Assembly (NCBI RefSeq): GCF_030161895.1
Contig: NZ_BSVB01000001.1
Span: 2,046,001-2,110,000, forward strand
From: Pseudolysinimonas kribbensis
Lineage (GTDB): Bacteria > Actinomycetota > Actinomycetes > Actinomycetales > Microbacteriaceae
Reading direction: 5' to 3'
Length of the DNA: 64,000 bases
Shown piece after piece: positions 37,517-46,882 of this stretch (positions are counted from its first letter, which is position 1; the number at the start of each line of letters is the position of its first letter). The notes below the pieces were generated by a model. It was not told the DNA's origin. It saw nothing but the letters and a program-made list of their open reading frames with translations, and ran no database searches. Both the position numbers and the translations under genes were made by a program.

Positions 37517-38025
37517 CGGGCGCCGGTGACGCGGGCGCCGGGGCCGAGCGGGCCGGCGAGGGCCGCACGGTCGAGCAGCGCGGCCTCTGGTTCGAGGAGT
37601 TCGAGGTCGGCACCCGCTACCTGCACCGCCCGGGGCGCACCGCGACCGAGGCCGACAACACCCTGTTCACGACGCTCACGATGAACACGCAGGGGCTGCA
37701 CCTCGACGAGGCGTGGGCCGCGACGACCGAGTTCGGCGGCCGGCTCATGAACTCGATGTGGACGCTCTCGACGATGGTCGGCGCCTCGGTGACCCAGCTC
37801 ACGCTCGGCACGATCGTCGCCAACCTCGGCTTCACCGACGTGACGTTCCCGCACCCGCTGCGGCCGGGCGACACCCTCTACTCCGAGACGACGGTGCTCG
37901 ACAAGCGGCTCTCGAAGAGCCGGCCGGGCCAGGGCATCGTGACCCTGGAGCATGTCGGCCGCAACCAGCACGGCACGGTCGTCGGTCGCGCCATCCGCAC
38001 GACCCTGGTCCGGACCGCACCGTGA
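37513..38025 (+). CDS. MaoC-like hydratase, probable methylglutaconyl-CoA hydratase
   Basis: 170 residues with a single hot-dog fold: FEEFEVGTRYLHRPGRT, EADNTLFTTLTMNTQGLHLDEAWA (MaoC catalytic Asn/His region), GRLMNSMWTLS, and PHPLRPGDTLYSETTVLDKR. In the equivalent Mycobacterium tuberculosis leucine locus a MaoC protein has been assigned to hydration of methylglutaconyl-CoA; by gene order I infer the same here. It replaces a crotonase-type hydratase, none of which is present. Overlaps both neighbours by 4 nt. Confidence 0.85.
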   Translation: MTGAGDAGAGAERAGEGRTVEQRGLWFEEFEVGTRYLHRPGRTATEADNTLFTTLTMNTQGLHLDEAWAATTEFGGRLMNSMWTLSTMVGASVTQLTLGTIVANLGFTDVTFPHPLRPGDTLYSETTVLDKRLSKSRPGQGIVTLEHVGRNQHGTVVGRAIRTTLVRTAP

Positions 38026-38828
38026 GCCTCGCCCTCGGGCCGGCTCTGCTGTTCTGCCCGGCCGATCGCCCCGATCGCTTCGCGAAGGCGCTCGAGCGGG
38101 CCGATGCCGTGATCCTCGACCTCGAGGACGCGGTGGCTCCCGGGAGCCGGGATGCCGCCCGGGAGGCGCTGACCACGACCCTCCTCGACCCGGCGCGGGT
38201 GATCGTGCGGGTCAACGAGACCGGCTCCTCCGACCAGGGGGCCGACCTCGAGGCGGTGCGCGCCGCCGGCTACCGAACGGTGATGGTGCCGAAGGCCGAT
38301 GCCCGGATGCCGCCCCTGCCGGGCCTCGACGTCGTCGCGCTGTGCGAGACCGCGGCCGGCGTTCTCGACGCGCGGGAGCTCGCCGGGCGCGAGGGCGTCG
38401 TCGCGCTCATGTGGGGTGCCGAAGACCTCGTGGCGTCCCTCGGCGGCACCTCCAGCCGGGATGCGGCGGGCGCCTACCGCGACGTCGCCCGGCACGCGCG
38501 CTCGACGGTGCTGCTCGCGGCGGCCGCGGCCGGCATCCCCGCGATCGACACGGTGCACCTCGACCTCGCCGACCTCGAGGGCCTGGCGGCGGAGGCCGAG
38601 GACGCCGCGGCCGTCGGTTTCGCGGCGACCGCCTGCATCCACCCCTCGCACGTCGACGTGATCCGCCGCGCCTACGCACCCACCCCCGAGGAGATGGCCG
38701 AGGCCCGCCGCATCGTGGATGCCGCCCGCGAGCACGGCGGCGTGTTCCGCCTCGACGGCCGCATGGTCGACGGCCCCGTCATCCGCCACGCGGAGTCGAT
38801 CCTGCGCCGCGGTCCCGTTCGGGATTGA
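38022..38828 (+). CDS. HpcH/HpaI (CitE-like) lyase, probable (R)-HMG-CoA lyase
   Basis: 268 residues from GTG 38022. Marks: LLFCPADRPDRFAKAL, VILDLEDAVAPGSRDAAR (acidic metal ligands), VRVNETGSSDQGADL, MVPKADA, LMWGAEDLVASLGG and FAATACIHPSHVDVI. CitE-like enzymes cleave hydroxyacyl-CoA thioesters. At the end of a leucine operon this is expected to split 3-hydroxy-3-methylglutaryl-CoA into acetyl-CoA and acetoacetate, as assigned to its mycobacterial counterpart. Last gene of the operon; stops 1 nt from the convergent MATE gene. Confidence 0.87.
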   Translation: MSLALGPALLFCPADRPDRFAKALERADAVILDLEDAVAPGSRDAAREALTTTLLDPARVIVRVNETGSSDQGADLEAVRAAGYRTVMVPKADARMPPLPGLDVVALCETAAGVLDARELAGREGVVALMWGAEDLVASLGGTSSRDAAGAYRDVARHARSTVLLAAAAAGIPAIDTVHLDLADLEGLAAEAEDAAAVGFAATACIHPSHVDVIRRAYAPTPEEMAEARRIVDAAREHGGVFRLDGRMVDGPVIRHAESILRRGPVRD

Positions 38829-38829
38829 G

Positions 38830-40200
38830 CTACGCCGGCGCCCCGCGCCCCGCGGTCGGGACTCCCGTCACGATCCACCTCGTCCCCCGCGCCCGCAGCG
38901 ACAGGGTCACGCATCGTGCCGCGAGGTACCCGACGCAGAACGCGAGCTGGATCGCCAGGATCGCCGGCGCCCCCGCGGGCACGAGCGCCGCGAGTGCGAG
39001 CAGCGGAGCGAACACGGCGAGGTTGAGCACACCGGTCCAGGCGAGGTAGCGCACGTCGCCCGCGCCGATGAGCACCCCGTCGAGCACGAACACGACGGCC
39101 GCGAGCGGCTGCGCCGCCGCGAGCACGATGACGCCGGGCACGATCGCCGCGCGCACGTCGGGGTCCGAGGTGAACACGGCGCCGATCACCGGCGAGACGG
39201 CCCCGAGCCCGACGCCGAGCGCGATCGCGGTGACGGCGCCCCAGCCGAGCAGGCGCCGCAGGACCGCCCGCACCCGCGGCACGTCGGCGGCGCCGAGCCC
39301 GTGGCCGATGAGCGCCTGGCCGGCGATCGCGAAGGCGTCGAGAGTGAGCGCCATCGTCGAGAACAGCGTGAACAGCACCTGCTGAGCCGCGAGCGTCGTG
39401 GTGCCGTCGGCCGACGCGACGGCGATGGTGGCGACGAGCGCGACGCGCAGCGAGAGGGTGCGCACGAGGAGCCAGCCGCCCGTGAGCGCGGATGACGAGA
39501 CCCCGGCGAGCCCGGGTCGCAGCGTCGTGCCCTCGCGTCGCGCGGTCCGGATCGCGATGACGACGCAGGCCGCCGCCATCCCGGTCTGCGCGACGACGGT
39601 GCCCGTCGCCGAGCCGGCGATGCCCCAGCCGACGCCGTAGATGAGCACGGCGTTGAGACCCGCGTTCGCCGCGAAGCCGACGACGGCGATCGCGAGCGGC
39701 GTGCGGGTGTCCTGCATCCCGCGGAACAGCCCGGTCGCGGCGACGACGACGAGCATCGACGGCAGGCCGAGCAGCGCGATCCGCAGATAGGTGACGGCCG
39801 CCACAGTCGTGGGCGCGGACGCGTCGAACAGCCCGGCCAGCGCGGGTGATGCGACCCAGCCGGCCGCCGCGAGCACGACGCCGATGCCGGCGGCCAGCCA
39901 CATCCCGTCGATCCCGGCGCGGACGGCGCCCGGCCGGTCGCCCGCGCCGAGGCGCCGCGCGACGGTCGGCGTCGTCGCGTAGGCCAGGAAGATGAGCAGG
40001 CCGATGGCGGTCTGCAGGATCGTGCCGGCGATCCCGAGGGCCGCGAGCCGGGCCGGGCCGAGGTGCCCCACGAGCGCCGTGTCGGTCGCGAGGAAGAGCG
40101 GCTCCGCGACGAGCGCACCGAGGGCGGGCACGGCGAGGGCCGCGATCTCGCGATCGAGGGGCAGGCGGATGGGCAGAGTCGGCTCCTGGTCTGGCGTGAT
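38830..40200 (-). CDS. MATE/DinF-family efflux transporter (probable ATC start)
   Basis: About 456 residues with twelve hydrophobic helices in two halves; AEPLFLATDTALVGHLGP, GLFRGMQDTRTPLAIA, GQALIGHGLGAAD and DGVLIGAGDVRYL are typical of DinF-type MATE proteins. It should export drugs or metabolites using an ion gradient. No ATG, GTG or TTG lies between the upstream gene and the first helix. GGGAGG on the minus strand (40206-40211) is 5 nt before ATC 40200, which I take as the start; longer forms would overlap the upstream gene. Confidence 0.85.
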   Translation of the reverse strand: MTPDQEPTLPIRLPLDREIAALAVPALGALVAEPLFLATDTALVGHLGPARLAALGIAGTILQTAIGLLIFLAYATTPTVARRLGAGDRPGAVRAGIDGMWLAAGIGVVLAAAGWVASPALAGLFDASAPTTVAAVTYLRIALLGLPSMLVVVAATGLFRGMQDTRTPLAIAVVGFAANAGLNAVLIYGVGWGIAGSATGTVVAQTGMAAACVVIAIRTARREGTTLRPGLAGVSSSALTGGWLLVRTLSLRVALVATIAVASADGTTTLAAQQVLFTLFSTMALTLDAFAIAGQALIGHGLGAADVPRVRAVLRRLLGWGAVTAIALGVGLGAVSPVIGAVFTSDPDVRAAIVPGVIVLAAAQPLAAVVFVLDGVLIGAGDVRYLAWTGVLNLAVFAPLLALAALVPAGAPAILAIQLAFCVGYLAARCVTLSLRARGTRWIVTGVPTAGRGAPA

Positions 40201-40220
40201 CTCAGCCTCCCACGGCGTCC

Positions 40221-41593
40221 CTACCTCCCGAGCTCGAACGGGTGGGTGAGCCGCCACCAGGCGGTCGGTGGCCGGATGGCGCCCTTCAGCACCACGGGCG
40301 CGGTCGCGGTGTTCGGTCCGGCCTTCCACGTCACGGTGCCGACCCGCTCCCCGTTCCTGCCGGTCGTCAGGGTCGTCGTCGTCATGCTCGCCGTGATCTT
40401 CGTGTTCGACCAGACGAGCATCGTCGGGCTCGCCGCGAGCACCATGCGCGCCGATGATCCCCACGGCGTCGAGTACGTGCCCACCACGTCGCCCTCGTGC
40501 CCGAGGGGCACGTGGTGGAACCCGGCGGCGATCCCGTCGAGCAGCGCCTCGACGTCGCCGTCCACCTGGCTGCGCGTCGCGCCGCCCAGCTCGACGCCGA
40601 TGACCCTGAGCGGCGTCGGGGTGCCGACGTCGAGGCTCGCCGAGTAGAGCAGGTCCGATCCGGAGGGGTCGAGGGTGCCGGTCTTGATGCCGTCGACACC
40701 GTGCGAGCCGAGCAGGTCGTTGGTGCCGGGCATGCCGCGCAGGTCGTCGGCCGGCACGTCGAGCTGCGTCTTCCCGACGATCGACGCGATCGCCGGGTCG
40801 GCCATCGCGAGCCTGCCGAGGGCGATGAGGTCGGCGGGCGTGCTCGTGTTGGCGGCGTCGATGCCGGTCGGCTCGACCATCCGGGTGTGCGTCATCCCGT
40901 GCGCGGCGAGCCAGGCACGGGTGGCGGCGAGGAACGCGCCCTCCGAACCGTAGGCCCAGTCGGCGAGCGCCTCCGCGTAGTTGCAGGCCGAGACGACGAG
41001 CATCGTCTCGAGCGCGTCGTGCTCGCTCAGGATGCTGCCGGTCGGCATGGGTGCGATCGTCGCGTTCTGCACGTAGTACTTGTCGTACAGCGCGTGGTCG
41101 GCCTTCGAGAAGGTGATGCGCGGCCCGGGGTCGGCGGCGCTCGCCAGGGGCTTCGCCTTCAGGATCACGAGCGCCGTGATGAGCTTGCTGATCGACGCGA
41201 TCGGCACGGCGGCGTCGCCGTGCGCCTGCCAGACGCCGCTCGCGCCGGCACCGAGGTAGGCGTCCGCGCCGGCGACGCTGACCGCGGCCTCGCCCTGCGG
41301 GGGAGGGCGATCTCGGCCGCGGCGGGGGTCGGAACGGCCGGGGGATGGAGCGTGGAATCCGCCCGCCCGACCGGCGCGTTGAGCGTGAACCCGGCGTACG
41401 ACCCCAGCAGCGCGACGACCACCACGGTGACGATCAGCGTGGCGATGAGCGCGAACCGGCGCCGCCGTCGGCGACGGGCGGGGTCGACCGGCGGGCGCTG
41501 CCGCGGAAGCGGGCCGGCCGTGCCGCGCGGGCCGGAGCGCAGGAGTTCGGCGAGCTCGGAGATCCCGTCGGACGGTTCGTACCGCGATGCCAT
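40221..41593 (-). CDS. D-alanyl-D-alanine carboxypeptidase, peptidase S11 (frame break at 41299-41303)
   Basis: Reconstructed as 457 residues: a cytoplasmic N-terminus, one membrane anchor (FALIATLIVTVVVVALLG, about 50-70), then the penicillin-binding fold with catalytic SISK, SACN (SxN) and KTG. It trims the terminal D-Ala of cell-wall peptides outside the membrane. One G missing in GGGGG 41299-41303 accounts for the frame change just before the catalytic domain (ALPPQGEAAVSVAG). A -10-like TAGCAT at 41650-41655 and GGGGAGG before the ATG give a short leader. Convergent end close to MATE on the same strand. Confidence 0.88.
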
Positions 41594-41665
41594 CGTCGGC
41601 CTCCCCGCCCGGATGTGTCACGACTCAGACGCGTTGCTGAGTTCTGATCATGCTAACGCGATCGC

Positions 41666-42331
41666 TCACGCCCGCTCCCGGCGCGAGCCGTACGCCTCCC
41701 AGTGCACGACGTCGGCGACCGGCTTGCGCCGCGGCTGGGACCAGCGCCCGCCCTCGGGGTAGCCCATCGGGATGAGGCACATCGTCAGAGCGTCGTCGGG
41801 CAGGCCGAGGAGTGCGCGCACGTCGTCCTCGTGCGCCCGGTAGAGCGTGGTCAGGTTGGTGCCGACACCGAACGCGCGTGCCGCGAGGAAGAGCTGCTGC
41901 ACGGCGCCGTAGATCGACGAGCCGAGCCGCGGGTCGGTGGAGCCCGCGGCGCCGAGCAGCACCGGGATCACCCAGACCGGAGCCTCGGCGAGGTGCTGCG
42001 CGAGGTGCTCCGCGCCGAGGAACGCCTGCGGGCTCATCGGCAGCTCGCCCGGCGCGGCGGCGAGGAAGCGCTCGCGGTGGGAGCCGTACGCGGCGTTCCA
42101 GCCCTCGAGGTACCAGGCGGCGATGCGGTCCTTGGTGTCCTGCTCGCGCACGACGATCCATGCCCAGGTCTGCGCGTTGCCGCCGGAGGGACCGCGCACC
42201 GCGGCATCGAGCACGGCCCAGAGGACGTCATCCGGGATCGGCGTCGTCGAGAGGCGGCGACGCGCGGGGGTCGAGTGCAGGGCCTCGAGCACGGGGAGGT
42301 CGTCGGGAACGCGGATGTCGGGAAGGGTCAC
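41666..42331 (-). CDS. Nitroreductase family protein
   Basis: 221 residues from GTG 42331. FMN-binding marks: STPARRRLSTTPIP (Arg-rich start), GPSGGNAQTWAW, SIYGAVQQLFLAARAFGVGTNLTTLY and a C-terminal MGYPEGGRW. Flavin-dependent reduction of a small molecule with NAD(P)H; substrate unknown. The start overlaps the corrected stop of the upstream luciferase-like gene (GTGA), so the two are probably co-expressed. Confidence 0.87.
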   Translation of the reverse strand: MTLPDIRVPDDLPVLEALHSTPARRRLSTTPIPDDVLWAVLDAAVRGPSGGNAQTWAWIVVREQDTKDRIAAWYLEGWNAAYGSHRERFLAAAPGELPMSPQAFLGAEHLAQHLAEAPVWVIPVLLGAAGSTDPRLGSSIYGAVQQLFLAARAFGVGTNLTTLYRAHEDDVRALLGLPDDALTMCLIPMGYPEGGRWSQPRRKPVADVVHWEAYGSRRERA

Positions 42332-43202
42332 GCCCCCAGTCTCGTGCCGCGATCCGGGCCGCGCTGTCCATCCACCGATCGAGGTCGGCCTCGTGCGCGA
42401 GCGACTGGAGCAGCACCGTGGTGGCGCCCGCCTCGACGAGAGCCGCGACGCCCGCGGCGACCGCCTCGTCGTCGCCGACCGCGGCGGTGCGGCGCTCGCC
42501 CGCGAGCCCCCACGCGTCGAACTCGGCCTCCATGCGCTCGGCCGATCCGTGGCCGAAGTCGGTCATCAGGAAGACGACGATCTCGTGCTGCCCGCCGCGT
42601 CCGGCCGCGGTGCGTGCGGCCCTGATCCGCTCGACGGCCGTGCGCACCATGTCGGGACTCGTGCCGGTCGTGAGGATCGTGCCGTCGGCGACCTCGCCGG
42701 TCACCCCGAGCGTCTTCGGCCCCTCGCCCGCGGCCAGCACCGGGACCGGTGCGGCGGGCGGCCAGTCGAGTCGCACGTGGTCCAGCTGCACGTACCGGCC
42801 GTCGACCGTGACCTCCTCGCCCGCGAGAAGACCCCGCAGAGCCGGCACGTACTCGCGCATGAGCGTGAGCGGCGAGGCCGCCCGGGCGCCCACCTGCCCC
42901 ATCCAGTCGAGCACGCCGTGCCCGACGCCGAGGCGCAGCCGGCCGGGGAACAGCCGCTCGATCGTCGCGGCCTCCATCGCGAGCGCGGCGACATTGCGCA
43001 GCGGCATCGGCAGGATGCCCACGCCGATCCGGATGCGCTCGGTCGCCGCGAGCGCGGCGGTCACCGACGCGATGCCGCCCTCGCGGAAGCAGTCCTCGAA
43101 GACCCAGAGCTCGGCGATTCGCGCCCGCTCCGCGCGCTGGGCGGCCGGGCGCAGGCGCTCGGGCGGGAAGGACGGCTGGAAGATGACGCCGAGGGATGCC
43201 AT
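42328..43202 (-). CDS. Luciferase-like monooxygenase (LLM) family protein (frame break at 42333-42337)
   Basis: Reconstructed as 291 residues from ATG 43202 (a GTG 15 nt earlier is possible). TIM-barrel flavin/F420 family: LGVIFQPSFPPERL, ELWVFEDCFREGG, RIRIGVGILPMPLRNVAALA, PGRLRLGVGHGV and GEVADGTILTTGTSPD. One C missing in CCCCC 42333-42337 (plus strand) moves the frame; corrected, the protein ends RDWGA, with TGA overlapping the nitroreductase start. As written, the frame runs on to 42228 with a meaningless Arg/Pro tail. Confidence 0.85.
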
Positions 43203-43245
43203 GGGCCGAGTCTGCACCGGCCCGATGACAGCCCCCGGCGAGGAC

Positions 43246-44067
43246 TCAGTCGACGGTGTTCGACAGGGCGTCGAGCGTGGCGACGTCGTCCGGGGCGATG
43301 TCGAAGTCGAGCTCGCCGTTGGCGCGGATGCGCTCCGGCGTGACCGACTTCGGCAGCGGCAGCACGCCGTGCTCGAGCAGGTAGCGGATCGACAGCTGGG
43401 CGACGCTCACGCCGTACTTCTCGGCGAGGGCCGAGAGGCGCTCGTCGTCGAGCAGCTTGCCCGTCGCGAGCGGCGAGTAGCCCTCGACGAGCACCCCGTG
43501 CTCGGCGCACCACGCCGTGGTCTCGGGTTGCGTGTTGCCGATGAACCAGCGGATCTGGTTCGCGTGCGGGGTGATGTCGGTCTCGGAGCCGAGCGACTCG
43601 AGGTCGGCGACGTCGAAGTTCGAGACGCCGATCGAGCGCACCTTCTTCGCGTCGTACAGCTCCTCGAACACCTTCCAGACCTCGATGTTGCCGGCGCGGT
43701 GGTCGGAGCCGATGGCCGTCCACGGCCACGGCGCGTGGATGAGGTAGAGGTCGATCACGCCCAGGTCGAGGGTCTGGATCGACCGCTCGAACGCGGCCCG
43801 GGCGCCCGCGGCGTCCTTGATCTCGGCGCGCAGCTTGGTCGTGATGAAGATCTCGTCGCGGGGCACCCCGCTGTCGCGCACCGCCCGGCCCACGCTCGCC
43901 TCGTTGCCGTACGCCGCCGCCGTGTCGATGTGGCGGTAGCCGGCATCCAGCGCGGTCCGCACGGAGTCGTAGGTCTCGGGGCCGTCGGGGATCTGCCAGG
44001 TGCCGAAGCCGATCTGCGGGATCTGCACGCCGTTGCCGAGGGAGAGGGTGTCGGTGAGAACGCTCAT
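43246..44067 (-). CDS. Aldo/keto reductase
   Basis: 273 residues, intact. Catalytic tetrad visible as Asp (HIDTAAAY), Tyr (AAAYGNE), Lys (ITTKLRAE) and His (YLIHAPW); NADPH site [15 protein letters not shown]. Reduces aldehydes or keto acids such as 2,5-diketo-D-gluconate in related enzymes; the native substrate is unknown. Expressed from TAGCGT 6 nt before the ATG, hence probably leaderless. Divergent from an SDR gene. Confidence 0.93.
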   Translation of the reverse strand: MSVLTDTLSLGNGVQIPQIGFGTWQIPDGPETYDSVRTALDAGYRHIDTAAAYGNEASVGRAVRDSGVPRDEIFITTKLRAEIKDAAGARAAFERSIQTLDLGVIDLYLIHAPWPWTAIGSDHRAGNIEVWKVFEELYDAKKVRSIGVSNFDVADLESLGSETDITPHANQIRWFIGNTQPETTAWCAEHGVLVEGYSPLATGKLLDDERLSALAEKYGVSVAQLSIRYLLEHGVLPLPKSVTPERIRANGELDFDIAPDDVATLDALSNTVD

Positions 44068-44073
44068 GGCTCG

Positions 44074-44079
44074 ACGCTA
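44074..44079 (-). promoter_or_regulatory. -10 box TAGCGT of the aldo/keto reductase
   Basis: On the minus strand TAGCGT is separated by 6 nt from ATG 44067, predicting a leaderless transcript. Confidence 0.55.
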
Positions 44080-44119
44080 CGCCCTCGCGGCCGAGCGCTC
44101 GGCGGCGGAGAATGGGCCG

Positions 44120-44876
44120 ATGCGGATCGACGACGCGGTGGCCGTGGTCACCGGGGTGCCTCGGGCCTCGGCGCGGCGACGGTGCGGACGCTCGCCGCCC
44201 ATGGGGCGCGGGTGGTGGCCCTGGATCTGGCCCGCAGCATCGAGGGTGCCGACGACATCCCGGGCGTCGAGTACCGCGAGGCCGACGTGACCGACGTCGA
44301 CGGCCTCGGTGCGGCGATCGAGCACGCCGCGTCGCTCGGGCCCCTGCGGGTGCTCGTGAACTGCGCGGGCATCGGCCCCTCCGAGCGGGTGCTCGGGCGC
44401 AAGGGCATGCACGACCTCGCGCTGTACGCGCGCGTGGTCGGCATCAACCTCGTCGGCACGTTCAACGCGCTCGCGCTGTGCGCCGCCGAGATGGCGAAGA
44501 CCGAGCCGGTCGACGCCGACGGGCAGCGCGGCGTCATCATCAACACGGCCTCGGTCGCGGCGTTCGACGGGCAGGTCGGCCAGGCCGCGTACTCGTCGTC
44601 GAAGGGGGCGTCGTCGGGATGACGCTCCCGGCCGCCCGCGATCTCGCGCAGCACGGCATCCGGGTCGTCACGATCGCGCCCGGCATCGTCGACACGCCCA
44701 TGATGGCGACGGTGAGCGACGAGTTCCGCGCAGGACTCGAGGCGAGCGTGCCGTTCCCGGCGCGGTTCGCACGACCCGCCGAGTACGCGCGGCTGGCCGT
44801 CTCGATCATCGAGCAGGACTACCTCAACGGCGAGGTCATCCGCCTCGATGGCGCGCTCCGGATGCCGCCCCGCTGA
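44120..44876 (+). CDS. SDR-family dehydrogenase, 3-hydroxyacyl-CoA dehydrogenase type 2-like (two frame breaks)
   Basis: Reconstructed as 252 residues. NAD-binding [10 protein letters not shown] once one G is added at 44153-44156; [40 protein letters not shown] (catalytic Ser, Tyr, Lys) once one G is added at 44604-44608; and [10 protein letters not shown]. The long [15 protein letters not shown] insert and the overall pattern are those of HSD17B10-type enzymes, which oxidise 3-hydroxy-2-methylacyl-CoA in isoleucine breakdown. Monocistronic and divergent from the aldo/keto reductase. Confidence 0.87.
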
Positions 44877-44925
44877 GTCATACGGACGTCGGCTGCGCGT
44901 TCGGAACGCCGGCGTGCCCGGCGCC

Positions 44926-44931
44926 TAGCGT
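44926..44931 (+). promoter_or_regulatory. -10 box TAGCGT of the HAD gene
   Basis: TAGCGT, then 6 nt, then ATG 44938: leaderless arrangement. Confidence 0.55.
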
Positions 44932-44937
44932 CGCCCC

Positions 44938-45581
44938 ATGGCCCTGCGCGCGATCCTGTTCGACGTCGACGGCACCCTCGTCGACTCCACCTACCTCCAC
45001 GTCGACGCCTGGCAGCGCGCCTGCGCCGCGGTCGGACGCCCGGTCGACGCCTGGCGGGTGCACCGGGCGATCGGCATGGACTCCGGCGGACTCGTCGACG
45101 ACCTGCTGGGCGACGCGGCCGGCGAACTCGGCGACGCGGCGAAGGACGAGCACGCGCGGCTGTTCGCCGGGATGCGCGAGCGCCTGCGTCCGCTGCCCGG
45201 TGCCGTCGAGCTGCTCGGCGCACTGCGCGAGCGCAGACTGACCGTCGTGCTCGCGACCTCCGCGCCCGAGGACGAGCTGGCGATGCTCCGCGACGCGCTC
45301 GGGCTGGCGGAGGGCGAGGTGCCCGAGACGAACGCCGACGACGTCGACGTCGCGAAGCCGCATCCCGGCATCGTGCAGGTCGCGCTCGAACGCGCCGGCG
45401 CGGCCGCCGACGAGGCGGTGCTCGTCGGCGACGCGACCTGGGACATGATCGCCGCGGGGCGGGCGGGGTCCCCTCGGTCGGAGTGCGGTGCGGTGGGGTC
45501 GGTGCCGACGAGCTCACGGCGGCGGGCGCCTCCGAGGTGGTCGACGATCCGGCGGAGCTGCTGCGGCGCCGGTGGCCCTGA
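44938..45581 (+). CDS. HAD-superfamily hydrolase, phosphoglycolate-phosphatase/beta-PGM type (frame break at 45465-45468)
   Basis: Reconstructed as 214 residues. HAD motif I FDVDGTLVDS (nucleophile Asp8, acid Asp10), motif II LATSAP, motif III AKPHP (Lys) and motif IV VGDATWDM. The cap domain lies between motifs I and II. Dephosphorylates a small sugar phosphate or related molecule; substrate unknown. One G missing in GGGG 45465-45468 shifts the frame; corrected, it continues AGVPSVGVRCGGV and ends at TGA 45579-45581. Confidence 0.88.
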
Positions 45582-45606
45582 CATCCGGCGACACCCGGAC
45601 GTGGAC

Positions 45607-45638
45607 GCGCCCCGGGCGGGAATCCCGCACCGGGGCGC
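45607..45638. terminator. Strong hairpin after the HAD gene
   Basis: GCGCCCCGG (45607-45615) pairs with CCGGGGCGC (45630-45638); an inner GCGGG/CCCGC adds five pairs with one bulge. It lies 25 bp past the HAD stop, between convergent genes, and has no T-tract. The rest of the 243-bp gap up to 45824 shows no gene that I can support. Confidence 0.65.
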
Positions 45639-45824
45639 TCGTCGTCGCGATCGGACCGGCGAGGTGAGCACTGCGCGCCGCCTCTGCCCCACCGGTGGAG
45701 GCCGATGCCCGTGTCGGGCACCTCCGCAGCCGAATGTCATGCGACGAAGCCGTCTCCATCATGACCCGAGCCGGGCACGGGCACCAGGGGGTGTCCGGCT
45801 TCGCAGGTGGCTCCCTGCTGAGCG

Positions 45825-46448
45825 CTATCCGGCGGGATACGGGGAGGCCGCCAGCAGCCGAGCGAGGTGCGCGGCGTTGCGCGTCGCCGTCGCGATCGTG
45901 GAGGCGACGGCCTCCGGTGTCTCGGGCAGGTCGTTGTAGTCGGTCGATCCCATCGCCTCGCCGTTCCAGTAGGCGACGCCCTGCGACGGGATGCTGAACC
46001 CGACGTCGTCGAGGGCCTGGAAGACCTTGGCGGTGATCAGATGCGCGCCGTCCTCGTTGCCGACGACGCCCGCGATCGCCACCTTGCCCTCGACCAGCGG
46101 ACGACCGTTCTCGTCGGTCTCGGAGAGCTCGGCGTCGAGGCGTTCGAGCACGCGGGCCGCGACGCTCGACGGATGGCCCATCCATGTCGGGGTCGCGAGC
46201 ACCAGGATGTCGGCGCCCGGCACCCGCGCGCGCAGCGCGGGCCACGCATCCCCGTCGCCCATGTCGGCCTCCACGCCGGGCTTCACGTCGTGATCGACGA
46301 CGCGGATCAGGTCGCCCCTGACGTCGTGCCGGGCGAGCGCGTCGAGCAGCTGCCGCGCCATGCGCTCGCTGCTCGAGGGAGCGGGCGACGGCTTGAGGGT
46401 GCACACGAGCGCGACGGCGCGGAGGGGCAGGGGATGTTCGGCTGTCAT
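45825..46448 (-). CDS. NADPH-dependent FMN reductase / flavodoxin-like oxidoreductase
   Basis: 207 residues from ATG 46448. Flavodoxin fold: VALVCTLKPSPAPSSSERMARQLLDAL binds FMN phosphate, LVLATPTWMGHPSSVAARVLERLDAEL is the second FMN loop, and VGNEDGAHL the third. Typical of the flavodoxin_2/FMN_red group; electron acceptor unknown. The upstream neighbour on the same strand is the small DUF6953-like gene, 66 bp away. Confidence 0.85.
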   Translation of the reverse strand: MTAEHPLPLRAVALVCTLKPSPAPSSSERMARQLLDALARHDVRGDLIRVVDHDVKPGVEADMGDGDAWPALRARVPGADILVLATPTWMGHPSSVAARVLERLDAELSETDENGRPLVEGKVAIAGVVGNEDGAHLITAKVFQALDDVGFSIPSQGVAYWNGEAMGSTDYNDLPETPEAVASTIATATRNAAHLARLLAASPYPAG

Positions 46449-46514
46449 GCCGCCAGTCTTCGAGCGCGGTGCGGCTTCCGGGCGCCCTCCCACCGGACAT
46501 GCAGCAGGCCCCGC

Positions 46515-46766
46515 TCAGGGGATCGGAGCCTCTTCGGCCCGCGCGCGCAGCGACTCCCAGTAGGGGGACTGCCAGCGGATCAGGCCGGCGTGCCGGCGGC
46601 GGAAGGCGGCGAGCACGGGATCTGAGAAGCGCATGCCCTGCACCCCCACGACCACCCAGGCGCCGCCGAAGCGGGCGAGACCCTCGCGGGCGAGTTCGGC
46701 ATAGTGCACACGGCCGCGCTCGTGGATCTGCTCGATCATCCACTGCGCCACGTCGTACTGGTTCAC
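46515..46766 (-). CDS. Small conserved protein resembling DUF6953 (83 aa)
   Basis: 83 residues from GTG 46766. This start is preferred to a TTG 21 nt upstream because TAACCT (-10) lies 10 nt before it. [20 protein letters not shown] at the N-terminus, a conserved FGG region, [13 protein letters not shown] and a C-terminal Trp-rich [12 protein letters not shown] agree with my memory of the DUF6953 pattern (weak recall). Probably a small soluble winged-helix-like protein; function unknown. Confidence 0.6.
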   Translation of the reverse strand: MNQYDVAQWMIEQIHERGRVHYAELAREGLARFGGAWVVVGVQGMRFSDPVLAAFRRRHAGLIRWQSPYWESLRARAEEAPIP

Positions 46767-46870
46767 GTCTCCAGGGAGGTTAGGCAACTCGTCGGGAATG
46801 CGGAGAGGGCTTGACAGATCACCGGTGCATCGGGCATACGGTCGGCGCGCTCGACGTCGCGGGACGCCGC

Positions 46871-46876
46871 TAGCCT
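46871..46876 (+). promoter_or_regulatory. -10 box TAGCCT of the rhodanese gene
   Basis: TAGCCT, then 6 nt, then ATG 46883: leaderless arrangement. Confidence 0.55.
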
Positions 46877-46882
46877 CCGTGC

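Noticed and set aside
42228..42327. C-terminal extension of the luciferase-like protein
   Set aside because: Arg/Pro-rich and antisense-like, overlapping the nitroreductase; one added base gives the stop exactly at the next gene's GTG.
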